The translations under genes and the position numbers were made by a program. A stretch of DNA of 36,106 bases from CAZDOD01 sp964506935 (lineage in GTDB: Bacteria > Desulfobacterota > Zymogenia > Zymogenales > Zymogenaceae), in contig CAZDOD010000006.1 of the NCBI GenBank assembly GCA_964506935.1, positions 1 through 36,106 of the forward strand. Reading direction: 5' to 3'. Numbering within the stretch: the first letter of the stretch is position 1; the number at the start of each line of letters is the position of its first letter. Below, in pieces: positions 8,192 through 16,138 of the stretch. The notes beneath the pieces were generated by a model that saw only the letters and a list, made by a program, of their open reading frames with translations, searched no databases and was not told the DNA's origin.

Positions 8192-9178
8192 TCAAACATA
8201 CGGGCAGGCAACAAAATGACCCTCTTCTTTGCTAACCATCTTTGGAATGAAATCTTTGCAGTCACCTCGAGCTATCGGACACCGGGTGTGAAAACGGCAG
8301 CCGGGAGGCGGGTCAACAGCCGAGGGAATTTCCCCCCGCGGGATCTCATGCTTCCTCCTCACCTTCGGGTCGGGAACCGGAACCGCAAAGAGCAAGGCCT
8401 TCGTATATGGATGTAGCGGGTTTTTAAAGACCTTCTTGAGTTCCCCCATCTCCACGATCACCCCCAGATACATAATTGCGACGTAATCGCAGATATATTT
8501 CGCCGTCGCTAGATCATGGGTGATAAAGAGATACGTCAGGTTATACTTGTCTTTCAAACCGAGCATCAGATCAAGGATGAGGGCGCGTACCGAGACATCC
8601 GCCATGGCAATCGGTTCGTCGGCAACGATGAGTTTCGGATTGAGTATCAACGCACGGGCCAGGACGACACGCTGTTTTTGACCGCCGGAAAGCAAGTGTG
8701 GGTACCTGTTGTAAATATCGTTGACCGGCGTCAGGGCGACACTATCCATGACCTCTTTGACCCGTTCCTCCTGCTCCTTTTTATTTCCGATCCCCTGTAT
8801 CCTTATGCTGTATCCTATGTTGTCACCGACGGTCATCCGGGGATTCAAGGACGCATGGGGGTCCTGAAAGACCATCTGCATGTTCGGCCTGAATTTACGA
8901 AGTTCAATTCCGTCTAAATGGGTGATGTCCCTCCCGTCAAAAGATATCCTCCCCTCGGTGGAGTCTATGAGCCTCATGATCAGCCTTCCGGTGGTCGTCT
9001 TGCCGCACCCGCTCTCCCCACAGAGCCCCATGACCTTGCCCCTCTCTATATTGAAGGAGATGTCATCGACGGCGCGTACAAACGTCTTTTCCTTAGTCAG
9101 GAGATTTTCGACAAATCCCTTTTGAACCGGGAAATACTTTTTCAGCCTTTTTACTTCGACAAGATTTGAATCTTTCAT
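8192..9178 (-). CDS. dppF: peptide ABC transporter ATP-binding protein (DppF/OppF-like)
   Basis: 328 aa; last gene of the transporter operon, 8 nt after dppD, with AAGGGA before its ATG. It is one of two ATPases that power peptide import at the inner membrane. Walker A GESGCGKTTT, signature LSGGQKQR and Walker B LIVADEP are intact, followed by the H-loop ITHD. After Walker B the usual SALD D-loop is replaced by IAMAD, a variant I associate with Thermotoga and archaeal oligopeptide ATPases. The C-terminal oligo_HPY region holds four Cys (PPGCRFHTRC, GDC, ACPY), the arrangement known in some Dpp/Opp ATPases to bind a 4Fe-4S cluster. Confidence 0.92.
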   Translation of the reverse strand: MKDSNLVEVKRLKKYFPVQKGFVENLLTKEKTFVRAVDDISFNIERGKVMGLCGESGCGKTTTGRLIMRLIDSTEGRISFDGRDITHLDGIELRKFRPNMQMVFQDPHASLNPRMTVGDNIGYSIRIQGIGNKKEQEERVKEVMDSVALTPVNDIYNRYPHLLSGGQKQRVVLARALILNPKLIVADEPIAMADVSVRALILDLMLGLKDKYNLTYLFITHDLATAKYICDYVAIMYLGVIVEMGELKKVFKNPLHPYTKALLFAVPVPDPKVRRKHEIPRGEIPSAVDPPPGCRFHTRCPIARGDCKDFIPKMVSKEEGHFVACPYV

Positions 9179-9186
9179 CAGGTCCC

Positions 9187-10146
9187 TTATTTATACAGAA
9201 AGCACTCCACGATACGCCCGTCCTTTTCTATCCCGTGAGGCTCGATTTTCTTACAGATCTCCATGACCTTCGGGCACCTCGGATGAAAGGGACATCCCGG
9301 CGGGAGATTGATCAGATCGGGAGGGGAGCCGGGCATCGTCTCAAGCTTTTCCTGATCAATATTTATATTCGGTATCGACGCGAGGAGCCCCTTTGTATAG
9401 GGGTGGAGAGGATTGTCGTATAGTTCATTCACCTCACCTACCTCGACGATCTTGCCGGCATACATGACAGCCACGCGCTCAGCCAGTTGCGCAACTATCC
9501 CCATATTGTGTGTGATGAGGAGGATGGTCAGCCTGTATTCTTCTTTGAGTTTTTTGAGGAGGTCGAGGAAGTGTGCCTCGACGATAACATCGAGGGAGTT
9601 TGTCGGCTCATCGGCGATAATAAGCAGGGGGTTTAATATCAATCCGAGTCCGATCATGATGCGCTGACGCATCCCACCCGAAAGCTGGTGTGGAAAATCT
9701 TTGAGCCGCGACGGTGAAATTCCCAGATGTTCCACCAATTTTTCAATCCTCTTTATCGCCTCTTCTTTTTTTATGTCTTTTTCGTGAGCCCTGATGGTCT
9801 CGATAAAATGTTTGTCTATTCTGACTAGAGGATTGAGGGATGTCATCGGATCCTGAAACACCATCGATATCGCCGATCCTCTGAGAGCTCGCATTTCTGT
9901 CTCGGTCTTTGTAACAAGGTCATCGCCCTGAAAGACGATCTTCCCCTTTACGATCTTTCCCGGCGGTCGGATAAGCCTCAAGATCGAAAGGCCGAGCGTC
10001 GACTTTCCGCACCCGCTCTCACCGACTAGGCCGACGACCTCCCCCCTCGGTATCTTAAAATCGACCTCTTCAACGGCCCTTACCACGCCGTCAAACGTTG
10101 GGTAGTGAATCGAGAGATTCTGTATATCGAGGATTACGTCGTCCAA
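9187..10146 (-). CDS. dppD: peptide ABC transporter ATP-binding protein (DppD/OppD-like)
   Basis: 319 aa. The start is a TTG placed directly after the dppC stop (TGATTG), with AGGA seven bases upstream; no ATG is available nearby. Walker A GESGCGKST, Q-loop FQDPMTSLNP, signature LSGGMRQRIM, Walker B LLIIADEPTNSLDV and H-loop ITHN are all present. The extended C-terminal oligo_HPY tail carries four Cys (PPGCPFHPRC, EIC, VECF), a possible iron-sulfur site as in DppF. The D-loop is near-canonical here (NSLD), so the ATPase pair is asymmetric with respect to DppF. Confidence 0.92.
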   Translation of the reverse strand: MDDVILDIQNLSIHYPTFDGVVRAVEEVDFKIPRGEVVGLVGESGCGKSTLGLSILRLIRPPGKIVKGKIVFQGDDLVTKTETEMRALRGSAISMVFQDPMTSLNPLVRIDKHFIETIRAHEKDIKKEEAIKRIEKLVEHLGISPSRLKDFPHQLSGGMRQRIMIGLGLILNPLLIIADEPTNSLDVIVEAHFLDLLKKLKEEYRLTILLITHNMGIVAQLAERVAVMYAGKIVEVGEVNELYDNPLHPYTKGLLASIPNINIDQEKLETMPGSPPDLINLPPGCPFHPRCPKVMEICKKIEPHGIEKDGRIVECFLYK

Positions 10147-11019
10147 TCAGTTTTCCTTTAGCCGGGGATTCAGTATCTCACTCAGCCCCTCCCCGATCAT
10201 GGTAAATGAGAGCGCCACGAGGGTTATCATCAGTCCCGGAAACGTTACAATCCACCAGACTCCAAGGGGAATAAAGTTTTTCCCCTTGGACAGATCTATC
10301 CCCCAGTCGGGAAGGTCCGGGGGGAGTCCCAATCCGAGGTAAGAGAGGCCGGCCTCGATCAAGATGGCGTCGGCAACATTGAGTGAAAAGACCACCACAA
10401 CAGAGGCAATGACATTTGGAAATATATATTTTGTGAGAATAGTGCGGGATTTCGCCCCTATAGACCTTGCGGCCTCGACAAATAGCTCTTCCTTGACTGA
10501 AAGCACCTGGCCCCGCACGATGCGGAAATAGGTTGGAACGTAGATAACCGCAATGGCGAGGGATATATTGATAATTCCGGGTCCCAGCATCGCCGCCAGG
10601 ACGATGGCGAGGATCAGCCCCGGAAAGGAGTAGATTGAATCCATTATGAGGGACAGGACCCGGTCGAGCTTCCCGGCGAAGTACCCGGAAAAGAGCCCGA
10701 TGGGGATACCGACAACCGCCGAAAAAATGGCGGCGATAATCGAGATGACAAGCACCGTCCTCGATCCGTATAAAACCCTTGAGAATACGTCAAACCCCAG
10801 GTTATTGGTCCCCATGATGAATTCCCTGTTGGGGGGGGTGAATCGCTCGCCGACTTCGGTGAGGGGATCGTACGGGGCGAGCTTGTGTGCAAAGATCGAT
10901 GAGAATATGATGACTGAGAGGATAACGGCACCGACCACAACAATATACCACTCAGCACGATGCTTTTTTCCCATCGTGATGAAAAAGCGAAATGGTCTTC
11001 TTATCAGGTCAATAAACAT
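10147..11019 (-). CDS. dppC: peptide ABC transporter permease (DppC/OppC-like)
   Basis: 290 aa inner-membrane permease. Hydrophobic segment 1 is at ~20-45 (WYIVVVGAVILSVIIFSSIFA), followed by the OppC N-terminal motif LAPYDPLTE and GTNNLGFDVFSRVLYGSR, then the BPD_transp_1 core with further helices. The EAA loop that contacts the ATPase is at VEAARSIGAKSRTILTKYIFPN. The final motif NPRLKEN is close to the usual 'DPRL'. It starts 10 nt after the dppB stop and abuts the TTG of dppD. Confidence 0.92.
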   Translation of the reverse strand: MFIDLIRRPFRFFITMGKKHRAEWYIVVVGAVILSVIIFSSIFAHKLAPYDPLTEVGERFTPPNREFIMGTNNLGFDVFSRVLYGSRTVLVISIIAAIFSAVVGIPIGLFSGYFAGKLDRVLSLIMDSIYSFPGLILAIVLAAMLGPGIINISLAIAVIYVPTYFRIVRGQVLSVKEELFVEAARSIGAKSRTILTKYIFPNVIASVVVVFSLNVADAILIEAGLSYLGLGLPPDLPDWGIDLSKGKNFIPLGVWWIVTFPGLMITLVALSFTMIGEGLSEILNPRLKEN

Positions 11020-11029
11020 AATTATCTCG

Positions 11030-12055
11030 TCAGTATCTCACCCTCGGGTCTATTAGAGAATAGATGATATCAACAACAAGCGATATTAATGCGACCAGCA
11101 TTGCAATAAATACGACCGTCCCCTGAATAGCGGGAAAATCCCTGTATCTTACCGATTCCACCAAAAACTCCCCCATCCCGGGCCATGAGAATGTAGTCTC
11201 GGTGAGGACCGCCCCCGCCATGAGGAGCGCAAATTGGAGCCCCATCATCGTAAGCACCGGCACGAAGGCGTTAAGTAGGGCGTGCTTATAGACAACGCTT
11301 TTGTTTGGCAGCCCCCTCGCTTCGGCCGCGAGGATATAATCCTGTTTTAGGACGTCGAGCATATTTGCCCGCGTCAGCCTTACGAATATCCCTGAGAGGA
11401 TTAGCCCCAAGGTCAGTGACGGCAGCACCAGATGATACAGCGCATCCCATATCTGGGGGGCGTTCCCACAAATTATCCCGTCAAGGACGAGGAGGCCGGT
11501 TTTCACCTCCAGCCTCACACCTGAGCCGATTCTGTTTGCAATAGGAAACCAGTCGAGCCATATTCCAAAGATTATCTGGAGCATGATCCCGAACCAGAAT
11601 ATAGGAATAGAATATATAGTAATGCCGTAAAGACGTATAGTATAGTCTATTGGTGTCTTTCGTTTCTCTGCGGAATAGGCCCCTAAGAATATCCCTACAA
11701 TAAAAGCGATCAGAAGACTAAAGATCGTAAGCTCCAGCGTCGCCGGAAACCTCTCCTTAATCTTCTTCCATACGGGGACCTTAAAATATGTGGATGTCCC
11801 GAAATCTCCTTTGATAAAATCGGCGAAGTAATCGACAAACTGGTTATCTATGCCGAAAGATATGATGGGTTTGTCTAGTCCGAGTTCATGCCTCGTTTTG
11901 TCCATCTGTTCCTTCGGTGCGTGTGCGCCGAGCATAGATTTGACGGGATCACCCGGCATGATACGAACGATGATAAAGACTATCGTCATGAGGATAAAGA
12001 GCATGGGGATGGTAAGCAATATCCTCGTTATTATGTATGCCTTGAGTGACTGCAT
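11030..12055 (-). CDS. dppB: peptide ABC transporter permease (DppB/OppB-like)
   Basis: 341 aa. Typical OppB/DppB N-terminus YIITRILLTIPMLFILMTIVFIIVRIMPGDP, with the conserved PGDP after helix 1. The EAA loop is LAAEARGLPNKSVVYKHALLNAFVP and the protein ends in the hallmark SLIDPRVRY. About six membrane helices. The distance to the binding-protein gene upstream (82 nt) is far larger than any other gap in the operon and contains a strong hairpin, which may lower expression of the membrane and ATPase genes relative to the binding protein. Confidence 0.93.
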   Translation of the reverse strand: MQSLKAYIITRILLTIPMLFILMTIVFIIVRIMPGDPVKSMLGAHAPKEQMDKTRHELGLDKPIISFGIDNQFVDYFADFIKGDFGTSTYFKVPVWKKIKERFPATLELTIFSLLIAFIVGIFLGAYSAEKRKTPIDYTIRLYGITIYSIPIFWFGIMLQIIFGIWLDWFPIANRIGSGVRLEVKTGLLVLDGIICGNAPQIWDALYHLVLPSLTLGLILSGIFVRLTRANMLDVLKQDYILAAEARGLPNKSVVYKHALLNAFVPVLTMMGLQFALLMAGAVLTETTFSWPGMGEFLVESVRYRDFPAIQGTVVFIAMLVALISLVVDIIYSLIDPRVRY

Positions 12056-12091
12056 GAATCTCTAGAATAGACCAATAGTAAAGTAAAGAAG

Positions 12092-12117
12092 AGGGGGAAG
12101 ATATATATCTTCCCCCT
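12092..12117 (-). terminator. intercistronic hairpin between binding-protein gene and dppB
   Basis: A perfect inverted repeat with an 11-bp stem, AGGGGGAAGAT with its complement, and a four-base AT loop. In the minus (transcribed) direction it is followed only by CTTCTTTACTTT, not a clean T run. It is therefore more likely a partial terminator or mRNA-stabilising hairpin inside the operon than a full stop. Confidence 0.6.
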
Positions 12118-12137
12118 TATAAATCTAGACGGATTTT

Positions 12138-13712
12138 TTACTTCCTGTAAACCGTGTCGTAATTGAAGATCATTGTTGGTGCAACACGGATCCCCGCTAT
12201 GTCGGGCTGGGTTACGAGGAAGAGCTTGCCCTGAAAGACCGGGCAGGTGGGAACCTCAACCGCCCAGTAATCCTGTGCGTCCTCATAGAGCTTTGTCCTC
12301 TCCTTCTCGCTTATAGTGACTTGGGCGTCTAGGAGGTACTTGTCCATAGTTTCGTCGGCGTAAAAGATACCCATGCTGTCGGATGCCGTTGAAAGGGCGA
12401 ACGGGGAGGTGTAATCGTCGGGGTCGATATAATCAGGATACCATCCGAGGAGAAAAGCGCTCATATTCCCCTTATCGAAGTTGTCGGTATAGGTACCCCA
12501 CTCTGCGCTCTTGAGCTCTACCTTCATGACACCGGTCGCCTCAAATCCCTGCTTGAGGAGGAGGGCCACGTCGGATTCGGTATCACCGTAGTGGGATGGC
12601 GTATACCAGAACTCGAACGTAAATGGATTCTCCTCATTATACCCGAGGCCGGCGAGGAGCTCCTTCGCCTTATCGATGTTGTATTCACCCCACTCGTCTT
12701 TGAAAGAATCCTTGTGGCTCCACATGCCGATCGGGACCATCGAATAGAGTGGATCAACCGTTCCGAGGAAGATCTTCTCAACGACGGAGTTTCGATCGAC
12801 GGCGCAGGCAACGGCCTCCCTTAGGATCTTATCGGTAAAGGGATCACCCGTGCAGACAAAACAGATGTACCGGATATACGCACCCGAGGCCTCAACGACT
12901 TTAAGGGTCTCGCTCTCCTTTAGGTCTGCGATGTCTGTCGGGTTGAGAGTCTTCCATGCGATATCAATCTCGCCCTTTTCCACCGCAAGGCGCATGGTGG
13001 TCGCATCCTTATAGAATTTAAGGATGACCCTATCGTTTTTGGCGGGCTCGCCATAATAATCGGGATTCTTGACGAGAACCATCTCAACATCCCTTACGAA
13101 GCTCTCGACCATGTAAGGGCCGATAGCTGTCAGGGTATCCGGATCTGCAACGATCTTATCTTCCGGATAGAAATTCGGATTAACGGGGAAATAGGGGGGC
13201 GAAGCGACGAGGGCGGGGAAGTAGGCATATGAATCCTTGAGCACGAATTTCACCGTGTATTCATCGATCACGTCTACATGATCTACGAAATCATCCACCA
13301 ACCATGAGGGATCTCCCTTGAGTCTGATAACCCTGTCGATCGAGTATTTTACTAACTCTGCGTTAAATGGAGTTCCATCGGAAAATTTCAGGCCCTCCCG
13401 AAGCTTAAAGGTCCACTCCTTGCTGTCCGCTGAGGCTTCGGGCCACTCCGCCGCTAGACCGGGAACAATCTCTGTAGTCCCCGGCTTGTAGGTCAACAAA
13501 CCGCTTGATATATTTTGGAAGATCTCCCATGTGTAGAAGTCATACGCCTGGCAAGGATCGAGATCGGTAATCTTATCGGTTATACCGATAATGATGACCG
13601 ACTCCTCCCCGGGTGTAGTTGCGGGCTTTTCACATGCGATGAAGAGCATCGCCAGAAGCCCGACACCTAAGACCAGAGAGAAAATGAGCAGTTTTGACTT
13701 AGACATCTTCAT
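12138..13712 (-). CDS. extracellular solute-binding protein family 5 lipoprotein
   Basis: 524 aa from the ATG at 13712, which has AAGGAG five bases upstream; the frame is open 17 codons further (to 13763) but that extension has no ribosome site. Residues 1-28 are a lipoprotein signal (KMSKSK, hydrophobic core, LFIAC with lipidated Cys). The mature part is an SBP_bac_5 (DppA/OppA) fold: DPCQAYDFYTWEIFQNISSGL, then LAAEWPEASADSKEWTFKLREGLKFSDGTPFNA, a strongly conserved block, and REAVACAVDR in the middle. It catches peptides or similar ligands outside the inner membrane and delivers them to DppBC. First gene of the operon; the ligand cannot be read from sequence, and nickel or oligosaccharide ligands are known in this family. 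Confidence 0.92.
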   Translation of the reverse strand: MKMSKSKLLIFSLVLGVGLLAMLFIACEKPATTPGEESVIIIGITDKITDLDPCQAYDFYTWEIFQNISSGLLTYKPGTTEIVPGLAAEWPEASADSKEWTFKLREGLKFSDGTPFNAELVKYSIDRVIRLKGDPSWLVDDFVDHVDVIDEYTVKFVLKDSYAYFPALVASPPYFPVNPNFYPEDKIVADPDTLTAIGPYMVESFVRDVEMVLVKNPDYYGEPAKNDRVILKFYKDATTMRLAVEKGEIDIAWKTLNPTDIADLKESETLKVVEASGAYIRYICFVCTGDPFTDKILREAVACAVDRNSVVEKIFLGTVDPLYSMVPIGMWSHKDSFKDEWGEYNIDKAKELLAGLGYNEENPFTFEFWYTPSHYGDTESDVALLLKQGFEATGVMKVELKSAEWGTYTDNFDKGNMSAFLLGWYPDYIDPDDYTSPFALSTASDSMGIFYADETMDKYLLDAQVTISEKERTKLYEDAQDYWAVEVPTCPVFQGKLFLVTQPDIAGIRVAPTMIFNYDTVYRK

Positions 13713-13856
13713 AAAAACTCCTTTTAAAGTTAATATGTAAAAAAAAGTAACAAACACACACACCCAAAAAAAGATGATTCTTCTTGTTGCATTTATCTCA
13801 AATCTATCGTTCTAAATCGCTTTTTTCGCTTAATTTAGAATAATTATCTAAAAATC

Positions 13857-13884
13857 TTGACACTCTTTTGCTACAATCTATACG
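13857..13884 (+). promoter_or_regulatory. possible promoter for the 14040 gene
   Basis: TTGACA (13857-13862), 16-bp spacer, TATACG (13879-13884). It would start transcription near 13891, about 150 nt before the ATG at 14040. It faces and overlaps the minus-strand promoter at 13889-13918. Confidence 0.35.
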
Positions 13885-13888
13885 AATA

Positions 13889-13918
13889 TATATACTATTT
13901 TATGCTATCTTTTGTCAA
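13889..13918 (-). promoter_or_regulatory. promoter for the peptide-transporter operon
   Basis: On the minus strand: TTGACA (complement of 13913-13918), 18-bp spacer, TATATA (13889-13894). The start near 13882 would give a leader of about 170 nt before the binding-protein ATG. The whole 13713-14039 interval is strongly AT-rich and otherwise holds only this promoter pair and the two ribosome sites. Confidence 0.45.
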
Positions 13919-14039
13919 TAGATTTTTTATTCTTTCTTTTAGGCGAATTTTATGAAATTTATTTGAATTTTTTAGAAACCAAAGGTATGCTAAACTCAAA
14001 ACATTTAACGGAACATTTATAAAGGAGCTTGATGGTATT

Positions 14040-14702
14040 ATGGATATCTCGTCTTTTGTATGTAAGCGCTGCGGCGCAGAGATCGAAATTGGCGCCAAAG
14101 GGAAAATTGCGACCTGCAAATATTGTGGCGGAAAATATAATATCACTTTCAGTAACGGTTCTTTTTCGGCCCGTCCAATAGATAAAAATATTGATTATCG
14201 GGTAAAAGAACTCATAAATGAAAAAAGGGAATTGGAGGAAAGCTTAAAAAACATCGAAGAGGGTAAGAAAAAATGGAAGCTGTTTCTATCTTCCTTTTAT
14301 GCTGGAAAGGGTAAAAAAACACCTGAGATGCAAAGAATCTATGAGGAGGCAAAATCTAACTTCATAATGGGATATGGTATAGAGAATAAGGAGTTAATCA
14401 CTAACTACTGCAATATCGAGTATCTAGATGCAAATGAAAACCCCATGTCTCCCCTTACTTGTTATTTGATATTAATAGGGACAATCATATCTTTATTTAT
14501 ATTAGGCACTATATCTATAAAGAATGGTGATACCAAGTTAGGTATCATACTCCTTTCGTCGGGATTTGTCCTGCTCGTCTTTATGCTTTTTGGAATGCTC
14601 GGCGTAAACGCAGAAAAAAAAGATAAAGAAAGTAAAAAAGAGTCGAAGAAAAAACTTTCAGAAATAGAACGCGAGATGCAAAAACGACTCGACAGCCTCT
14701 AA
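14040..14702 (+). CDS. zinc-ribbon, coiled-coil membrane protein of unknown function
   Basis: 220 aa. AAGGAG lies about 14 nt upstream, a long spacing, but an in-frame stop at 14031 rules out a longer form. The N-terminus is a zinc ribbon: VCKRCGAEIEIGAKGKIATCKYCGGKY (two CxxC pairs within residues 7-35). Next comes a charged helix likely to form a coiled coil (~55-85: VKELINEKRELEESLKNIEEG), then two adjacent hydrophobic segments (~139-158 and ~165-188), and a Lys/Glu-rich C-terminal helix. I do not recognise the family. It is unrelated in sequence to the other zinc-ribbon membrane protein at 7334, though both flank the peptide transporter. Codon use is AT-rich relative to the housekeeping genes. 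Confidence 0.7.
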   Translation: MDISSFVCKRCGAEIEIGAKGKIATCKYCGGKYNITFSNGSFSARPIDKNIDYRVKELINEKRELEESLKNIEEGKKKWKLFLSSFYAGKGKKTPEMQRIYEEAKSNFIMGYGIENKELITNYCNIEYLDANENPMSPLTCYLILIGTIISLFILGTISIKNGDTKLGIILLSSGFVLLVFMLFGMLGVNAEKKDKESKKESKKKLSEIEREMQKRLDSL

Positions 14703-14958
14703 ATGTGAAATGTTATCCTCTAGAATACTTCACTTCATATTAGCCAAAGCAAAAGGCAAAAATGCTTATAAGGAAATACTCACAGAGGGAGAACTTCGCT
14801 ACGGACATCTATAAAGGGGAAGAGACCCCTAAATGAAAAAATCCGATGCATCATGCTGACAGTGTAATCGCCATTTGCAGGTTGAGAGATATCGGATATC
14901 TTCAGGTAAATCTAATCCCCTACCGCATTTTCACCTTTTGTTTGATTTTATCTTATTG

Positions 14959-15553
14959 TCATTCTTTCTTGACAAGCTTCACATAGCAGGTATCATCACC
15001 TTTTGCCTTACAGAGCACCTCTCTTGCAATGTAGGTGTCTTTGCCAAACGCCCAATCAGAAAGATACTGAATAGCCCCTTCATAGTGAGCGCATACCGGC
15101 CTTGTGAAACTGTACCCTTCACACGATAAGCAATCGAAGCTGTCAAATTCGGCGATCCCCTCGTCATTGATTACGAGCTTCCCTTTGCCAGTGACTGTGA
15201 CGAAAATATCCACCCCCTTGTTGAATTTCTCTTTGGGGGGGAGAGAGGCGAAACTATCCAATAAATGCCCGAGATCCACAGCGAATTTCATGGCCGTGAA
15301 GCCTATTCTCCTCCATAAAACGATACCTCCCTTAAAACCCATGAGGTCCATGATAGTCCTATAGATCGCCGCCTGTTCAGATACCTTTATGCACGGTTCA
15401 AAATTANNNNNNNNNNGGGGGATTATCGTAAATACTCTTTTGGTTAGCATTATTGAAAATCATCTTCGTTGCGTTTTCCCCCATTATCTCGTCAATCGCC
15501 ACAAGGGCTCCCCTTATGGATATGTTGGTCGCCATCCTTTCCTCAGGTGCCAT
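14959..15553 (-). CDS. V4R-domain protein, interrupted by an assembly gap
   Basis: The C-terminal part (14959-15406) and the N-terminal part (15417-15553) lie either side of ten N and are in different frames if N is taken as exactly ten. The start at 15553 (GGAG eight bases upstream) gives MAPEERMATNISIRGALVAI...EIMGENA, and the part after the gap reads NFEPCIKVSEQAAIY; together they match one continuous V4R-type protein of ~195 aa. The C-terminal V4R block has CLSCEGYSFTRPVC, then CKAKGDDTCY. V4R (4-vinyl reductase) domains are small-molecule or hydrocarbon-binding modules. The Cys pairs could hold a metal or cluster (inference). Function unknown; upstream lies a perfect inverted repeat. Confidence 0.75.
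15407..15416. other. assembly gap (10 N)
   Basis: Ten N mark a scaffold join of unknown true length inside the V4R gene. Frame continuity of the protein requires a true length divisible by three. Confidence 0.95.
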
Positions 15554-16138
15554 GTCTTCATCTCCAATTCATAAATAGGTGGTAATTACTTAAGGTTTGT
15601 CTCAAAGTATAGTTGCTTATACTTAATTGAAACCCGGTTGCATCTTATACCTCTAGATTTTATTCCACGAATTCCAATTTTGTCAAGGGACGGGCCTCTG
15701 ATTTAAAATTTAAGATTAACTTATATGTTGTAATTCAATAGCGACTTGGTAAGCTTTAGCCTTTTTTTGTCACTGAAAAACGGAAATTATTGGCTAAGGC
15801 TAAGGACGTGCGATCCAGCGACCTAACCAATCACGTTCGGGTCGTTTTTGTTTTGGAGCTTGGAGAGGTAAAAAATAAAATTTAAGCCCTGAGACTGTTA
15901 AAAACACAAAAAGCTTGCATTTGAGAGTTAATTTTAATAATATTCGCTAGTTTGGTACTGATATTCTTTTGTGATAGGATATCCTGCCTCAAAATCAGAT
16001 CTCAAATTGGGCCTTTTAGCCTTTTAATATTAGTGGTGATTGCTGAATTATCCCGATTGATATTAAGCTTCGAAGGGATGACTTAACTGATTAGAGTGAT
16101 ATTTAATTTGTTTTACCCAAATACAAAAGGAGGAAAGT
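15554..16138. other. 585-bp AT-rich intergenic region
   Basis: Lies between divergent genes (V4R on minus, acyl-CoA synthetase on plus). Apart from the inverted repeat at 15605 and the AGGAGG before 16139, I see no coding frame, RNA fold or clear promoter that I can support. Confidence 0.6.
15605..15624. promoter_or_regulatory. inverted repeat upstream of the V4R gene
   Basis: AAGTATA-GTTGCT-TATACTT: perfect 7-bp arms with a 6-bp spacer, about 50 bp before the V4R start. The size and symmetry suit a dimeric regulator's operator, but no regulator can be named. Confidence 0.35.

Noticed and set aside
15407..15450. Short N-terminus reading MLTKRVFTIIP into the gap
   Set aside because: It depends on the arbitrary gap size of ten; the other frame gives the conserved V4R N-terminus with a ribosome site.
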